Positions 50,965 through 62,300 of a DNA stretch of 64,000 bases are shown here, in pieces (positions within the stretch are counted from its first letter, which is position 1; each line of letters opens with the position of its first letter). Made by a program: the position numbers and the translations under genes. The notes below the pieces were generated by a model. That model worked only from the letters and a program-made list of their open reading frames with translations. It was not told the DNA's origin and made no database searches. The stretch spans positions 14,929,501 through 14,993,500 of the forward strand of contig NC_088323.1 of NCBI RefSeq assembly GCF_910592395.1. The letters are read 5' to 3'. Source of the stretch: Lineus longissimus. Taxonomy: Eukaryota > Nemertea > Pilidiophora > Heteronemertea > Lineidae.

Positions 50965-52975
50965 AGTAGGGTGTCTTCAAGAAGGATTCTCGCCCTGGAG
51001 GAGACTGTCCTCCCATATATTAGAGCCAGGTGTCTTCAAGAAGGATTCCCGAATTGAAGGAAACTGTCCTCCCCTATATTAGAGCCGGGTGTCTTCAAGA
51101 AGGATTCCCGAATTGAAGGAAACTGTCCTCCCCTATATTAGAGCAGGGTGTCTTCAAGAAGGATTCTCATCCGGTTGGAGACTGTCCTCCCCTATATTAG
51201 AGCCGGGTGTCTTCAAGAAGGATTCCCACCTTGAAGGAAACTGTCCTCCCATATATTAGAGCAGGGTGTCTTCAAGAAGGATTACCGCCCTGGAGGAGAC
51301 TGTCCTCGCATATTTTAGAGCCGGGTGTCTTCAGGAAGGTTTCTCATCCTGGAGGAGACTGTCCTCCCATATATCAGAGCCAGGTGTCTTCAAGAAGGAT
51401 TCTCATCTTGGAGGAGACTGTCCTCCCATATATCAGAGCCGGGTGTCTTCAAGAAGGATTCTCATCCTGGAGGAGACTGTCCTCCCATATATCAGAGCCG
51501 GGTGTCTTCAAGAAGGATTCTAATCCTGGAGGAGACTGTCCTCCCATATATCAGAGCCGGGTGTCTTCAGGAAGGTTTCTCATCCTGGAGGAGACTGTCC
51601 TCCCATATATCAGAGCCAGGTGTCTTCAAGAAGGATTCTCATCTTGGAGGAGACTGTCCTACCATATATCAGAGCCGGGTGTCTTCAAAAAGGATTCTCA
51701 TCCTGGAGGAGACTGTCCTCCCATATATCAGAGCCAGGTGTCTTCAAGAAGGATTCCCACCTTGAAGGAGACTGTCCTTCCATATATCAGAGCCGGGTGT
51801 CTTCAGGAAGGATTCTCATCCTGGAGGAGACTGTCCTCCCATATATCAGAGCTGGGTGTCTTCAGGAAGGTTTCTCATCCTGGAGGAGACTGTCCTCCCA
51901 TATATCAGAGCTGGGTGTCTTCAGGAAGGTTTCTCATCCTGGAGGAGACTGTCCTCCCATATATCAGAGCCGGGTGTCTTCAGGAAGGATTCTCATCCTG
52001 GAGGAGACTGTCCTCTCATATATTAGAGCAGGGTGTGTTCAAGAAGGATTCCCGCCCTGGAGGAGACTGTCCTCCCATATTTTAGAGCAGGGAGTCTTCA
52101 AGAAGGATTCTAATCCTGGAGGAGACTGTCCTCTCATATATTTGAGCCAGGCGTCTTCAGAAAGGATGCCCACCTTGGAGGAAACTGTCCTCCCATATAT
52201 CAGAGCAGGGTGTCTTCATGAAGGATTCCCACCTTGAAAGAAAATGTCCTCCAAAATATTAGAGTAGAATGTCTTCAAGAAGGATTCTCGAACTGGAGGA
52301 GACTGTCCTCCCATATTTTAGAGCCGGGAGTTTTCAAGAAGGATTCTAATCCTTGAGAAGACCGTCGTCCCATATATTAGAGACTGGTGTCTTCAAGAAT
52401 GACTCCTGGAGGAGTCTGTCCTCTCATATATTAGAGGCAGGTCTCTTCAAGAAGGATTCCCACCTTGAAGGAAACTGTCCTCCCATATATCAGAGCTGGG
52501 TGTCTTCAAGAAGGATTCTCATCCTGTAGGAGACTGTCCTCCCATATATTAGAGCCGGGTGACTTCAAGAAGGATTCTCATTTTGGAGAAGACTGTCCTC
52601 CCATATATCAGAGCAGGGTGTCTTCAAGAAGGATTCCCACCTTGAGGGAAACTGTCCTTCCATATATTAGAGTAGGGTGTCTTCAAGAAGGATTCTTATC
52701 CTGGAGGAGACTGTCCTCCCATATATTTGAGCCGGGTGTCTTCAAGAAGGATTCTCATCCTGTAGGAGACTGTCCTCCCATATATCAGAGCAGGGTGTCT
52801 TCAAGAAGGATTCTTATCCTGGAGGAGACTGTCCTCGCATATCTCAGAGCCGGGTGTCTTCAAGAAGGATTCTCATCCTGGAGGAGACTGTCCTCCCATA
52901 TATCAGAGCAGGGTGTCATCAAGAAGGATTCTCATTTTGGAGGAGACTGTCCTCCCATATATTAGAGCAGCGATA
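50965..52975. repeat. 59-bp tandem array
   Basis: About 33-34 units contain ggtgtcttcaagaaggattc, tggaggagactgtcctccc and atatatcagagc. The periodicity is nearly constant at 59 bp. Open frames of up to 292 codons on the plus strand arise from the repeat and are not regarded as genes. Confidence 0.94.
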
Positions 52976-53192
52976 ATCATCGCAGGATTCAGCAATAAAA
53001 ATCTCATTTTTTATTTGCAGGGTGCTACCGAGATGGACACATGGTACAGAAGGGTCATTTTCATAACCTTTCCATTAGATAAACTGGCAATGAAATGAGC
53101 AGAAGAATTTTGTCAAACAATCATGTCACTTATTATCTCACTCCTCCCCAAACAACTGTACAAAGTAATGGTCAAAAGTAACATTCACAGTG

Positions 53193-53377
53193 CAATGGAA
53201 CTTGTCTTAGCGGATGTCTCTACTAGGCACTCCCTCTCTAGTTTTGCTCCCAAAGTGGTCGTTTCCATTCAATTTGACATCTCTATGCAGGACACCTCTC
53301 TAATCAGGACACCTCTCTATTAAGGAGAGCATATGCCAGTCCCGAGGGTGTCCTTAGTAGAGAGGTTCTTTTTACTG
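53193..53377. mobile_element. Foldback MITE, family M (copy 9, diverged)
   Basis: It contains caatggaacttgtcttagcg at the left and gtccttagtagagaggttc at the right, with a decayed right terminus (tttactgg). Confidence 0.65.
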
Positions 53378-53829
53378 GCACATAAAGTCGATTTTCAATA
53401 CTGTAAACCATGAAAATTTCACAACGCTATAATTTGGCGCATTTTCTCATTTTGCATTTTGGCGAGAGACTGAATATTGTGATTGCTGCCAAAATGTTAT
53501 TGTTAATGCATTCGAGGTGAAATTTGTGCATATCAACAGCAAAAATTCATAAAAAGCTTGCAAAATACACAGTTTTACGGCAAACCGCCGAAGATTGACG
53601 GTACAGGTTTTTTAGCTAGAAGGTTTTTAAACCACTTTGGGTGATTCAATTGACATCAGGTCTGACAAAAGGGACATTTGAAGCCGACAGAAGTCAGGTA
53701 ATGATTGACACATGAAGATATTTACAATATACGACAGCAAGCGGTCTCGCCGCTCATCTTATCCTATCAATACTCTAGTCGCACTATCAATGTTAGCAGA
53801 TACATTGATGTTCAGTGTTCCCACAAGGC

Positions 53830-54200
53830 CTTTGTCAGGGTGGCCCACCCTACCTAGGTAGAGCCACCCTACCTTGGCAGCTTACCTACCCACCTAGGTA
53901 GAGCCACCCTACCTTGGTAGCTTACCACCCTACCTAGGTAGAGCCACCCTACCTTGGTAGCTTACCACCCTACCTAGGTAGAGCCACCCTACCTTGGCAG
54001 CTTACCTACCCACCTAGGTAGAGCCACCCTACCTTGGTAGCTTTCCACCCTACCTAGGTAGAGCCACCCTACCTTGGTAGCTTACCACCCTACCCACCTA
54101 GGTAGAGCCACCCTACCTTGGTAGCTTACCACCCTACCTAGGTAGAGCCACCCTACCTTGGCAGCTTACCACCCTACCTAGATAGAGCCACCCAACCTTG
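53830..54200. repeat. 40-bp tandem array (cctaggtagagccaccctac)
   Basis: About nine units of roughly 40 bp contain cctaggtagagccaccctac and cttggtagcttaccac. Some units are 4 bp longer or shorter. Confidence 0.9.
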
Positions 54201-54460
54201 CTCTAGAACTTTGTGGACAGTTCCTATAGGGCCGTGGTACCTCAAATTGCTGGCCACTCTACCTAGCGTGGCACACTGGCTAAACGTCGAAAGCTTTTAT
54301 ACACAACTCATAATCACCAGTACAACTTGTCGGACAAAAAAAGATTATCACTAATCCGTGCTTTAATCTGTCTCCTATCCTTCATAAAAGTGTTGCTTAC
54401 ATCACAAACTGAAAGCCTCATTGAAAACTAATGGTGTCCATGCACAATTATGAACCCTGT

Positions 54461-54607
54461 CTATCCCGAGCCTTCTTCTGCTAAAGTCGCCTTCACGCAC
54501 TTGGCCATCGTCTGTGACGCTCGGGTTATAGAGTCCGTGATGAAGAAATCTTTCAGAGTTATCTGTTCTGGTTTCAGGGGTGTAGGACTCAATTTGGCAG
54601 AGACGGT
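54461..54607 (-). CDS. NDUFS1: NDUFS1 terminal exon
   Basis: The acceptor is CATTGCAG. The 48 codons end at TAG (54461-54463). It encodes [20 protein letters not shown], the conserved C-terminal motif of the subunit. Confidence 0.93.
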   Translation of the reverse strand, partial: TVSAKLSPTPLKPEQITLKDFFITDSITRASQTMAKCVKATLAEEGSG

Positions 54608-56293
54608 CTGCAATGAAAAGAGGAAGGATTGCAAGGAATGGGAAGGGAAGAAATGGAGGAGACAAAAAGCCCTGTTGCGTTGCGGTCCGCTGATTGTAAC
54701 TTTGCTAATAAATTCCAAACTTGTTTTAGAATAACATACGGATGTATACCAAGGGCCAACCTGTAGGCTACAACGTATGAAATACTTGAGGGTCTGTCGG
54801 ATGAGACTAAAAGCTGTGGTCCCTTGTACCTGAGTGTCTATGCCAGGGCAAGTAAAAGATCCCACATAGGTGGACAGTAGCCTAGTGGACTCCATACCTC
54901 TGACAAAGATTCAATAGGGTTATGACGTCAGTAGTGATATGATATGATGAAGGGTGATCTCACTAAAATGTCCATAGCATGGTCGAACGTCGATAATATT
55001 ACCAACATGACGAACAATGAGGCATCAATTGCTAAATGCTACTTTCACTTACATCAGCTAACTCCTTAGCCTGTTGGAAGTAGTTAGCTTCTTGTGCCTC
55101 ATCATAGCAAGTCAGAGTGGGCGAGATATCCTCCATCCGATCGCGGACGTCGTCTGATTTTTCATAGGGCAGCGTTACACCCGCGATCTGAAAATCAAGA
55201 TCAGTCATTTAAAAATGTGTTTTCCTTGTACTTTTTTGCCAATAACGCTAAGAAGATGGGTCTTGTCCCACAAAAAAAGCTGGATAGGACTCTGAGCTTT
55301 AAGATTATTTTGACTATGTGATATAATGTCAATCCATCACTTGACCAGCGGAATTCTTCGTGGCATGGACAAGACAAGTCACCATCATCCCCCTTCTTCA
55401 AAGTCAGAGTGTAGCTGGAAGAAAGCGGTCACAGACGCAAACCTCCACCCTTGGAGAGTAAGCAGCTCTAGCACATGGCTGGGAATGTAATCATTTTGAC
55501 TGATCAGAAAGCCTAAACTTGGACTGAATACGTCGACCCAGAGCTCAATCTAAGCCACCCTCAGTCATTTCAAGGTTGGCGCTCAGAGCTTCAGCTGAAG
55601 AATGCACACGAACATCAATGAATGTCGTTGTCAAATCAGCAGCCAAGAGTGACACAATTCTAGCAGAACATAAGTACCAACAGAGTCTGCACTTCGGCTA
55701 GGACACCAAATGATAACATCACACTTTGATGTACAGTAGAACCTCCCTTAATGGACACCTCTCTATTAGGGACACACTCTCTATTAAGGACATCCTCTCT
55801 ATTAAGGACACTAGTTTTGATCCCAAATTGGTTGTTTCCATTGAATTTGACTTCTCTAATCAGGACACCTCTCTATTAAGGACAGCACTTGTCAGTCCCG
55901 AGGGGTGTCCCGATTAGAGAGGTCACATTGAATGGAAACAACCAGTTTGGAATCAAAACTAGTGTCCTTACTAGAGAGGTTGTCCTTAATAGAGCGATGT
56001 CCTGATTAGAGAGGTCACATTGAATGGAAACAACCAATTTGGAACCAAAACTAGTGTCCTTAATAGAGAGGTGTCTACTGAAGGAGGTTCCACTATATTG
56101 AAAATGATAAAACGTACTTCAGAGAGAGCTCGGAGAATTTTCCAATCTTCCCGTGCCATTCCCGGAGGGGTGACGGCCTGGCGACCCTCCTGGGCACGCC
56201 CTTCCGTGTTCACGTACGTTCCCGACTTCTCCGTATAGGCGGCGCCGGGGAGGATGACATCGGCAGATGAGGCGCCGAGGTCTCCATGGTGAC
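54461..56293 (-). CDS. NDUFS1: NDUFS1 (complex I 75-kDa subunit), last three exons
   Basis: NDUFS1 is the largest iron-sulfur subunit of mitochondrial NADH:ubiquinone oxidoreductase. Three minus-strand exons (56293-56118, 55187-55053, 54607-54461) join in phase and give about 152 C-terminal residues. Signatures are [20 protein letters not shown] with [14 protein letters not shown], the ISPTL...EANYFQQA segment, and [20 protein letters not shown]. These belong to the molybdopterin-oxidoreductase-like C-terminal domain. The N-terminal ferredoxin-like cluster domain and the remaining exons were not found between 56294 and 64000. They may lie beyond the window, or this may be a 3' fragment. No stops or frameshifts are seen. 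Confidence 0.92.
54750..54880. mobile_element. SINE core fragment
   Basis: The segment from gatgagactaaaagctgtgg to gtctatgccagggc and agtaaaagatccca is a diverged match to the SINE body at 7212-7285, in the same orientation. It lies in an NDUFS1 intron. Confidence 0.55.
55053..55187 (-). CDS. NDUFS1: NDUFS1 penultimate exon
   Basis: The acceptor is TTTTCAG and the donor GAT|GTAAGT. The 45 codons run from [20 protein letters not shown] through [13 protein letters not shown] and match the region just before the C-terminal motif. Confidence 0.93.
55734..56095. mobile_element. Foldback MITE, family M (copy 10, compound)
   Basis: It runs from cagtagaacctcccttaatg to ggaggttccacta, near TA on each side. 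The interior has the family sub-units in both directions, as if one copy had inserted into or recombined with another. Its right end lies about 20 bp beyond the splice donor of the NDUFS1 exon at 56118-56293. Confidence 0.82.
56118..56293 (-). CDS. NDUFS1: NDUFS1 antepenultimate exon
   Basis: The acceptor is TTATCTAG and the donor GAA|GTACGT. After two phase bases it encodes [34 protein letters not shown] and [14 protein letters not shown]. It is among the most conserved parts of the subunit. Confidence 0.95.
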
Positions 56294-58900
56294 CTAGATA
56301 AAAAAGCAGAGAAAAGCAACGTTTATGAAAAGGAATCCCTTTGTTCTATAATACAGTGATTTGCACTCATTCCAGACTTTTAGTTAGTAATTTTCGGAAC
56401 GATCAACATCTTTGATAACCAGCTGGCAGAGTCATCCTCAGCAGAAAGCATGACACCTCTCTTCCAGCTGGTTATCAATTTCCAACGTCACCATTTTAAC
56501 TCATCCAGCTGGTTAGCAAATCTCAAATATCTACTAATGATGTGCAAGTGTTAAAAATATCATAAAATTGATTTTTGTTTTCAATAGTACAACTAGAACT
56601 GAGATTTCACAGGAGCACCTGTGAATTCATGACTCCAGGGTTGTTTTGAGGGCGATATCGTAAGAGTTGGTCTTGAGTATGGGAACCTGAAGGTCCGTGA
56701 GGCACCTGGGGAGAGAAGACTAGTTGAAGTTGAACGATGGGATCTGTTCATGGAGAAGAAGTGTTGAGTGGCTTTGTATCGTGTACTCTTGCTGGTGGTT
56801 GAAGGAACACTACTATTGATCTCATTATATGTATACCATTTAATTACAAACAGGTGAAAACAGATCACATCATATTCCTGGGCATAAATTAAAATAGGAG
56901 TGCGGGAACAAGGTTTTTTTAGCAGGAGGAAAGCGAGAACACTTTGCGCCGTCGTATTCCGATTTGACTGGTTAGTGGTGAAATCTGCTTTTACTTTTGC
57001 AAACTAACATATTCGTTTTCTAGTTCTAACGTTGTCTGAATTAAAGATGCTTTCCCAATGCTTGACTGGTCTGGCAAGAGGCATTGCCAGGAAAACGTGA
57101 CGTCATTTTGGTCATTCTTCTTACCGCACGCCCTCCCTCTCCATAAAACTTCCTGAGATGGTGTGAAGTGGGAGGGCGCACAATGGGAACCACACTGCCG
57201 CGATGTTAATAGTTTCTATTTATAGAATTCAGCGGGAGAGATTTTAAGCACGGAAAGTAGATTAACTCGGCTAATCTCAATGGATTTTACCCAGGAATGT
57301 TTTCAAGGCGAGAGAAACATCTGATTTAAGTACTGCGCTTATTAGGGAGCTCTAGCGAGCTTTATGGTTAGAGAGTGTGTGTATACCATCAACGAAAAAA
57401 ACTTGACCCGGAACCAGAAAACCTCCACACCCAGGTGACATTTTTGCACGCGAATCGTATACGCTAATGCACAGCAATTTACCTGGGGAGAGATTTTCTT
57501 TTTCCAAACAATTCAGCGGGACGCTACGATGTTCACGCAGAGAAGCCGCTGTTCGGTTGAAGATTTCGTCAAAACAGGGCCGAATCAAAGTGTAACGATA
57601 CCCTGGGGCGAATCGAAATGCATTAAACAACAAGCTGCATCGCTGCCAGAGATCATTTTTCTCTTTCCGCGACGAAATCGTGCTTTGAACTGGCAAAATT
57701 CCGCAAAAGATTTTCCGTCTGCTAACTTTTCCGTAGTTTCAAGCGCACCAACATGATCGGTCCGGGGCTGCCCGTTTCCGACGACGATTTCGTCAATATC
57801 ATGGGGTGTGACAATATGTCAACGGTCTGGTTCCATTAATAATGCAATAATCTTGAAAGTACATTGGTCTCAATGTCTATTTCCCCGTTTCCATGTCAAA
57901 ATCCTACCGTGAAACCTGAAACCACTCGTCCACAACACTGGCCATTTTAATTTTCCGTAGAAAGCGCATGCGCACTTAACTCAAACGCACGCGCTACCCT
58001 CAGGTCTCACAAGCCGGTGCGGAGGCCAGGCCTACCTGCCTCCAAAAATGACGCGACGTCATTTCATGCATACCCCTGTTCCAGCGGCTGTAGACTTGGC
58101 AGTACGTTACTCTCACACAAACCAATACATTTCTGAATAGCATGTCTCTTGTATTGTAGAATACATCTGACCAAGTTTGACCAAGTGATCAGGTGTTAAT
58201 CTTGAAGTTATAAGGCATAGAGGTGAAATTTTTTCAAATTTGCGTTATACAGGGTGTCTCATGCATTGTGCTACATCAGTCTATGCATGACTGTATGTCT
58301 AGGCGACGTTGGTCTTTTTGAATTAGAATATAAATCTTAATTACACTTGGGTCTTGGGATCATTATGCTTATCTCCGGGCAAAAATACCTATCCTTCTCC
58401 TGTTGTGTTTAGTTTCCCACATTCTCCCCACTTATTTTCTATACTGCGACAGCGTCTCTTGGGTCAACTGCCATGATGGCATCATCCTAACTATATCCCC
58501 CCTCTCCCACCCACCAACTACTCGCCATCAATCATTGACATTGTGTGCTAGCCAACTGCTTCTTCGGTAAACTGCCATGATGGCATCATCCTAACTATAT
58601 AACCCCCCCCCCCCCCCCCCACCGAGTCTTCTCGCTCACCAGCCCTATTAACGGAGAGCTCCCTATCAAGGCCTGAGCCTTCCTCATATTAGATTCATGT
58701 TCATGCCGAAAATTGGTCTAAAACGTGGACGAAAAGAGTGCATTATCGAGTGTTGGAGAGGTCACGTGATGATTGGAGGAGAAACCTGAGCGAAAACAAT
58801 ACTAACTCCAGCTCCCAGAGGGAGGAGCTGGAGTCATAAAAAGAAAAAAATACTTCAACGAAGCTTCTTTTACCGTCTTAACTCTCTCAACAGCGGCCAT
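56294..58900. other. No gene recognised; probably NDUFS1 intron or intergenic
   Basis: The next upstream NDUFS1 exon was looked for on the minus strand and not seen. An open frame at 57352-57696 (-) has no recognisable family. A run of about 18 C lies at 58603-58621. The remainder is unremarkable. Confidence 0.45.
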
Positions 58901-58910
58901 TAGTCAGACC

Positions 58911-59011
58911 ATAAGCCCCTGAATGCTAATTAGCGGGATTATCGGGCTAGAAAATCCCAATGTTTAGCCCGATAATCCCGCTAATTAGCATTCAGATTTC
59001 AGGGGCCTATG
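58911..59011. mobile_element. Tiny palindromic DNA element with 8-bp target duplication
   Basis: The arms 58920-58949 and 58965-58994 are perfect 30-bp reverse complements separated by 15 bases. The palindrome extends imperfectly to agcccc / ggggc at the ends. The direct repeat gtcagacc flanks it exactly (58903-58910 and 59012-59019). An 8-bp duplication and CAGGGG-like ends are typical of hAT transposons, so this looks like a non-autonomous foldback hAT derivative. Confidence 0.72.
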
Positions 59012-59313
59012 GTCAGACCCGTCAGAATGAGAAAAGACGTAGTCGAACCGAGTACGTAATAAACACACTGCATGCCCTTAAACCATAACATGAATTGCTT
59101 TTAAAACACTACCATGATAACAAGTACCCTTTGCGGTTGATGAAAAACATATTTTAAAGCCAAATCCATCGACGGAAATTGGTTAAAATCTCAAATGAAT
59201 TTGGAGGCCGTTTCGAAACCAACTTGATTTCGAAGACGGTTTAAAAATAGGTTTAGAGATTACATCCTCGCGAAAACATGTCATTGCATGTTACATATGC
59301 AAACCTCTGACAA

Positions 59314-62300
59314 AAAAATTCAAATTCAAATTAGTTTATTAATCAAAAGGCCCGGAGGGCAAAGGTACACATGGTACAATAGAAATACAATGATTTTGAT
59401 TGAAAGTACATAAGACATACAAAGGATACATGACAAAAGTAACAATATAAAGTCTACTACCGGGGTCAAACCTGGAGTAGATACTAGTAGGTGGGAGAGA
59501 GGAGGTCCTTATTTTATGCGATCAGAAAAGCATTTCTGTAAAAATGATGATAGCTTCTGACAAATTCCAGGGTCCTCATTTGAAAGAAGCCAGATAAACT
59601 TATTTCCTGGTGAGAGACCTGAAAAGTTGATGTTGTTCTCATTGATAACTGAGAAAAAATCGTTCCTTGAAGCATCATATTTTGGGCAGGCAGTTAGAAA
59701 GTGAACCTCGTCTTCTATTGAAGTCCCATCACAAGAACACACCCTCTCTTCAACTTTAAGTTTTTTGTATCTACCTCTTTCAATGGCTAGATCGTGACAG
59801 CTAATGCGGAAACAACAAAGGGATCTTCTTAAAGAAAAACTTGAAATTGAAGTCAGATATTTCTCACAGCAGAGTTGCGTTTTGAAGGACCTATAAGTGC
59901 GTAATTTGTTTTTAGCATTTGGATTCCGAGAATCATCCCAAATTTCTAGCTTCCACTTTCTGTAAAATTCTTCCCCTAATTTATGAACAAGACTGGAGGT
60001 TGAAACACTTTCAGCATTGTTTGCATCCAGATTCAGACAACCACAAATAAATTTTATACAAGAAAACCAAGACTGTTTTCCTTTGTTGTCTAGATCCTTA
60101 CTAACTTGTAAGGCACTGGTTAAAATAGACTTCGAACTAATTTCCCCATCCACTGTGTTGAGAGACAAGGATTCAAGCCTTAGCCAGAAAGAGAACATAG
60201 ATTTGGCTATCATTAAATACAGTGGATGTCTGCCCAACTCGCCATACACGGCCAGATTTGTGGCATTTGTGTTAACACCCAGTACATATTTACAGAACTT
60301 CATGTGAAGGTTCTCACAGGGGAGATTTTCGAATCCCTTATCAATCTTAAATTCTCTCTCTCTTTTAACTTTTGAGGACATAGGGTTAAAACATCCCCAA
60401 ATATCACTGCCATATAAAAGTATTGGCTGTATAGTGTGGTCAAATATATGGAGTAAGGTTGAGACATTTGGAAGCTGAGAGCTAAAGATACGCCTTAATT
60501 TAAAAAAAGCTTTAAGGGCTTTGTTATGAAGATCACGCTTTGCCTCAGCAAAAACGCCGGAGGCTTGAAAAGTAATACCAAGATATTTGTATTTACCAAC
60601 ATTTTCCAGCTGGTGTTGACCAATCATGAAGACAGATTTATCAATTCTTCCTGCCTTATTAAATATGAGAACTTTTGTCTTCTTAACATTTATAGTCATA
60701 CCCCAAGAGGAGCAGAAATTATTCAAGCCATTCAAAGCTTTTTGGAGACCGCTGGCAGTTTCTGAGAGTATAACAATATCGTCAGCATACATAAGGCAGT
60801 GCAGCTTGAGATCTTTTAAGGAGACAGGATCACTAGAGTCATCAAGTAGACTTTCTAGGTCATTTATGAAAATCTTAAAAAGATTTGGACTAAGGACATC
60901 TCCTTGGTGTACCCCTATAGCAGAAGGGAAAGAGTTAGATAACTTGTTTGAGGATTTGGCACACAGATTGACTTTTTTATACATTGATTTTATGCTATCA
61001 TAAAATTTACCATTTACCCCACTTTGCTTTAGTTTTAAGAAAAGTGCCGGATGGAGAACAGAGTCAAAAGCTTGTTTAAAATCGACGAAACAGGTGTATA
61101 GTTTACCCTTGTTAGAATTAGTATACTTCTCAATCAGGGTTTTTAACACAAACATATGGTCAGAAGTACGCGACTTCTTGGAGAAGCCAATTTGAGCTGG
61201 GTTTATAATTCTATTTACAGACAAGAATTCTGTTAGCCTATTATTTAATATGGTGTTATACATTTTTCCTAAGGTATTCATAACAGTAATCCCTCTAAAA
61301 TTAGAGGGGTCTACTACACTTCCACTCTTATGAATTGCAGTAATATATCCTTCACCCCATTGTTTTGGGTAGTGAGAGCTAGAGAAAACTAAGTTAAAGA
61401 TTTTCTGATAGCAAGGTAACATGTTTGTCGCGCTATGCTTTAGCATTTCGTTGGAGATACAGTCCAGACCGTGAGCTTTATTGTTTTTGAGAGACTTTAG
61501 GCAGGACAGAATTTCATCAGTGCCGATTTCCTTGTCCAGAATATCACTTCCAGTATCAGGATTCGACTTGAGAAGTGATAGTTTGTCAGCTAAGGACTTA
61601 TTTAGATTAATAAGGTCAGCTGGTACTTCATTCAATTTACGGAGATAATCTTCCCATTCATTTAGAGGAATTTTTGACATTTTATTTTTGCCTTCCCCGC
61701 CATTCTCACTTTCGCCCTTCAGTTTATTAAGAAGACCCCAATACTGAGAAGGGTTATTTTCAAATAGGTTATCAAGTTGCGACATAAGTTTATTGTAGTG
61801 AGACCGTTTTTGTTTTTTGATAGCTGTTTTGTAGTCTCTCATAGATTTAAACAATGAGCAGCGCAACCTATGGTTTTTTGGAGAGAGGGCAAACGCGGAG
61901 CTTAGCTCGTCAATACGTTCCCTCTGCACCATTAAAGAAGCATTGTACCAAGATTTACCTTGCTTTTTACCAGATGAAGACCCTTTCCTTTTCAAACACA
62001 GGTCGGCTGTTTTTTTCAAGATATCACTAGTTTGCGAAGCGAGGGACTCCACCTGGTCAGCAGAGCAATCAGAACTCTGATCAGAGCTCAAAAAGTTTTG
62101 AATTTTGTCTTTTATTAAGGGGTGATTGAAATGCGATGCGTAATTTGCAATACAAGCATTACTAAACTTGAACCCGGGTTTTGCAGATTTATAAGTTTTC
62201 ACAGAGTCTACAGGGAGCTCCACTGACCAGTTAGCAACGATTCTTGAAACAATCATACAATGATCAGAATTGACACTTGAAAAGTCCATTACTGAAAAAT

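Noticed and set aside
51207-52237. Open frames of 292 and 205 codons over the 59-bp array
   Set aside because: Three overlapping frames are open at once and the peptide merely repeats the unit; no conserved domain.
50965-52975. Common origin of the 59-bp array and the 70-bp satellite
   Set aside because: They share only short words (gggtgtct, gtcctcc); the similarity is too short to support descent.
53021-53098. Possible next ALDH9 exon after TTTGCAG (reads GATEMDTWYRR)
   Set aside because: After the first three residues nothing resembles the ALDH9 sequence expected there, and a stop follows in 26 codons.
57352-57830. Possible upstream NDUFS1 exon or separate gene on the minus strand
   Set aside because: No frame shows the expected residues before HHGD, and no other family was recognised.
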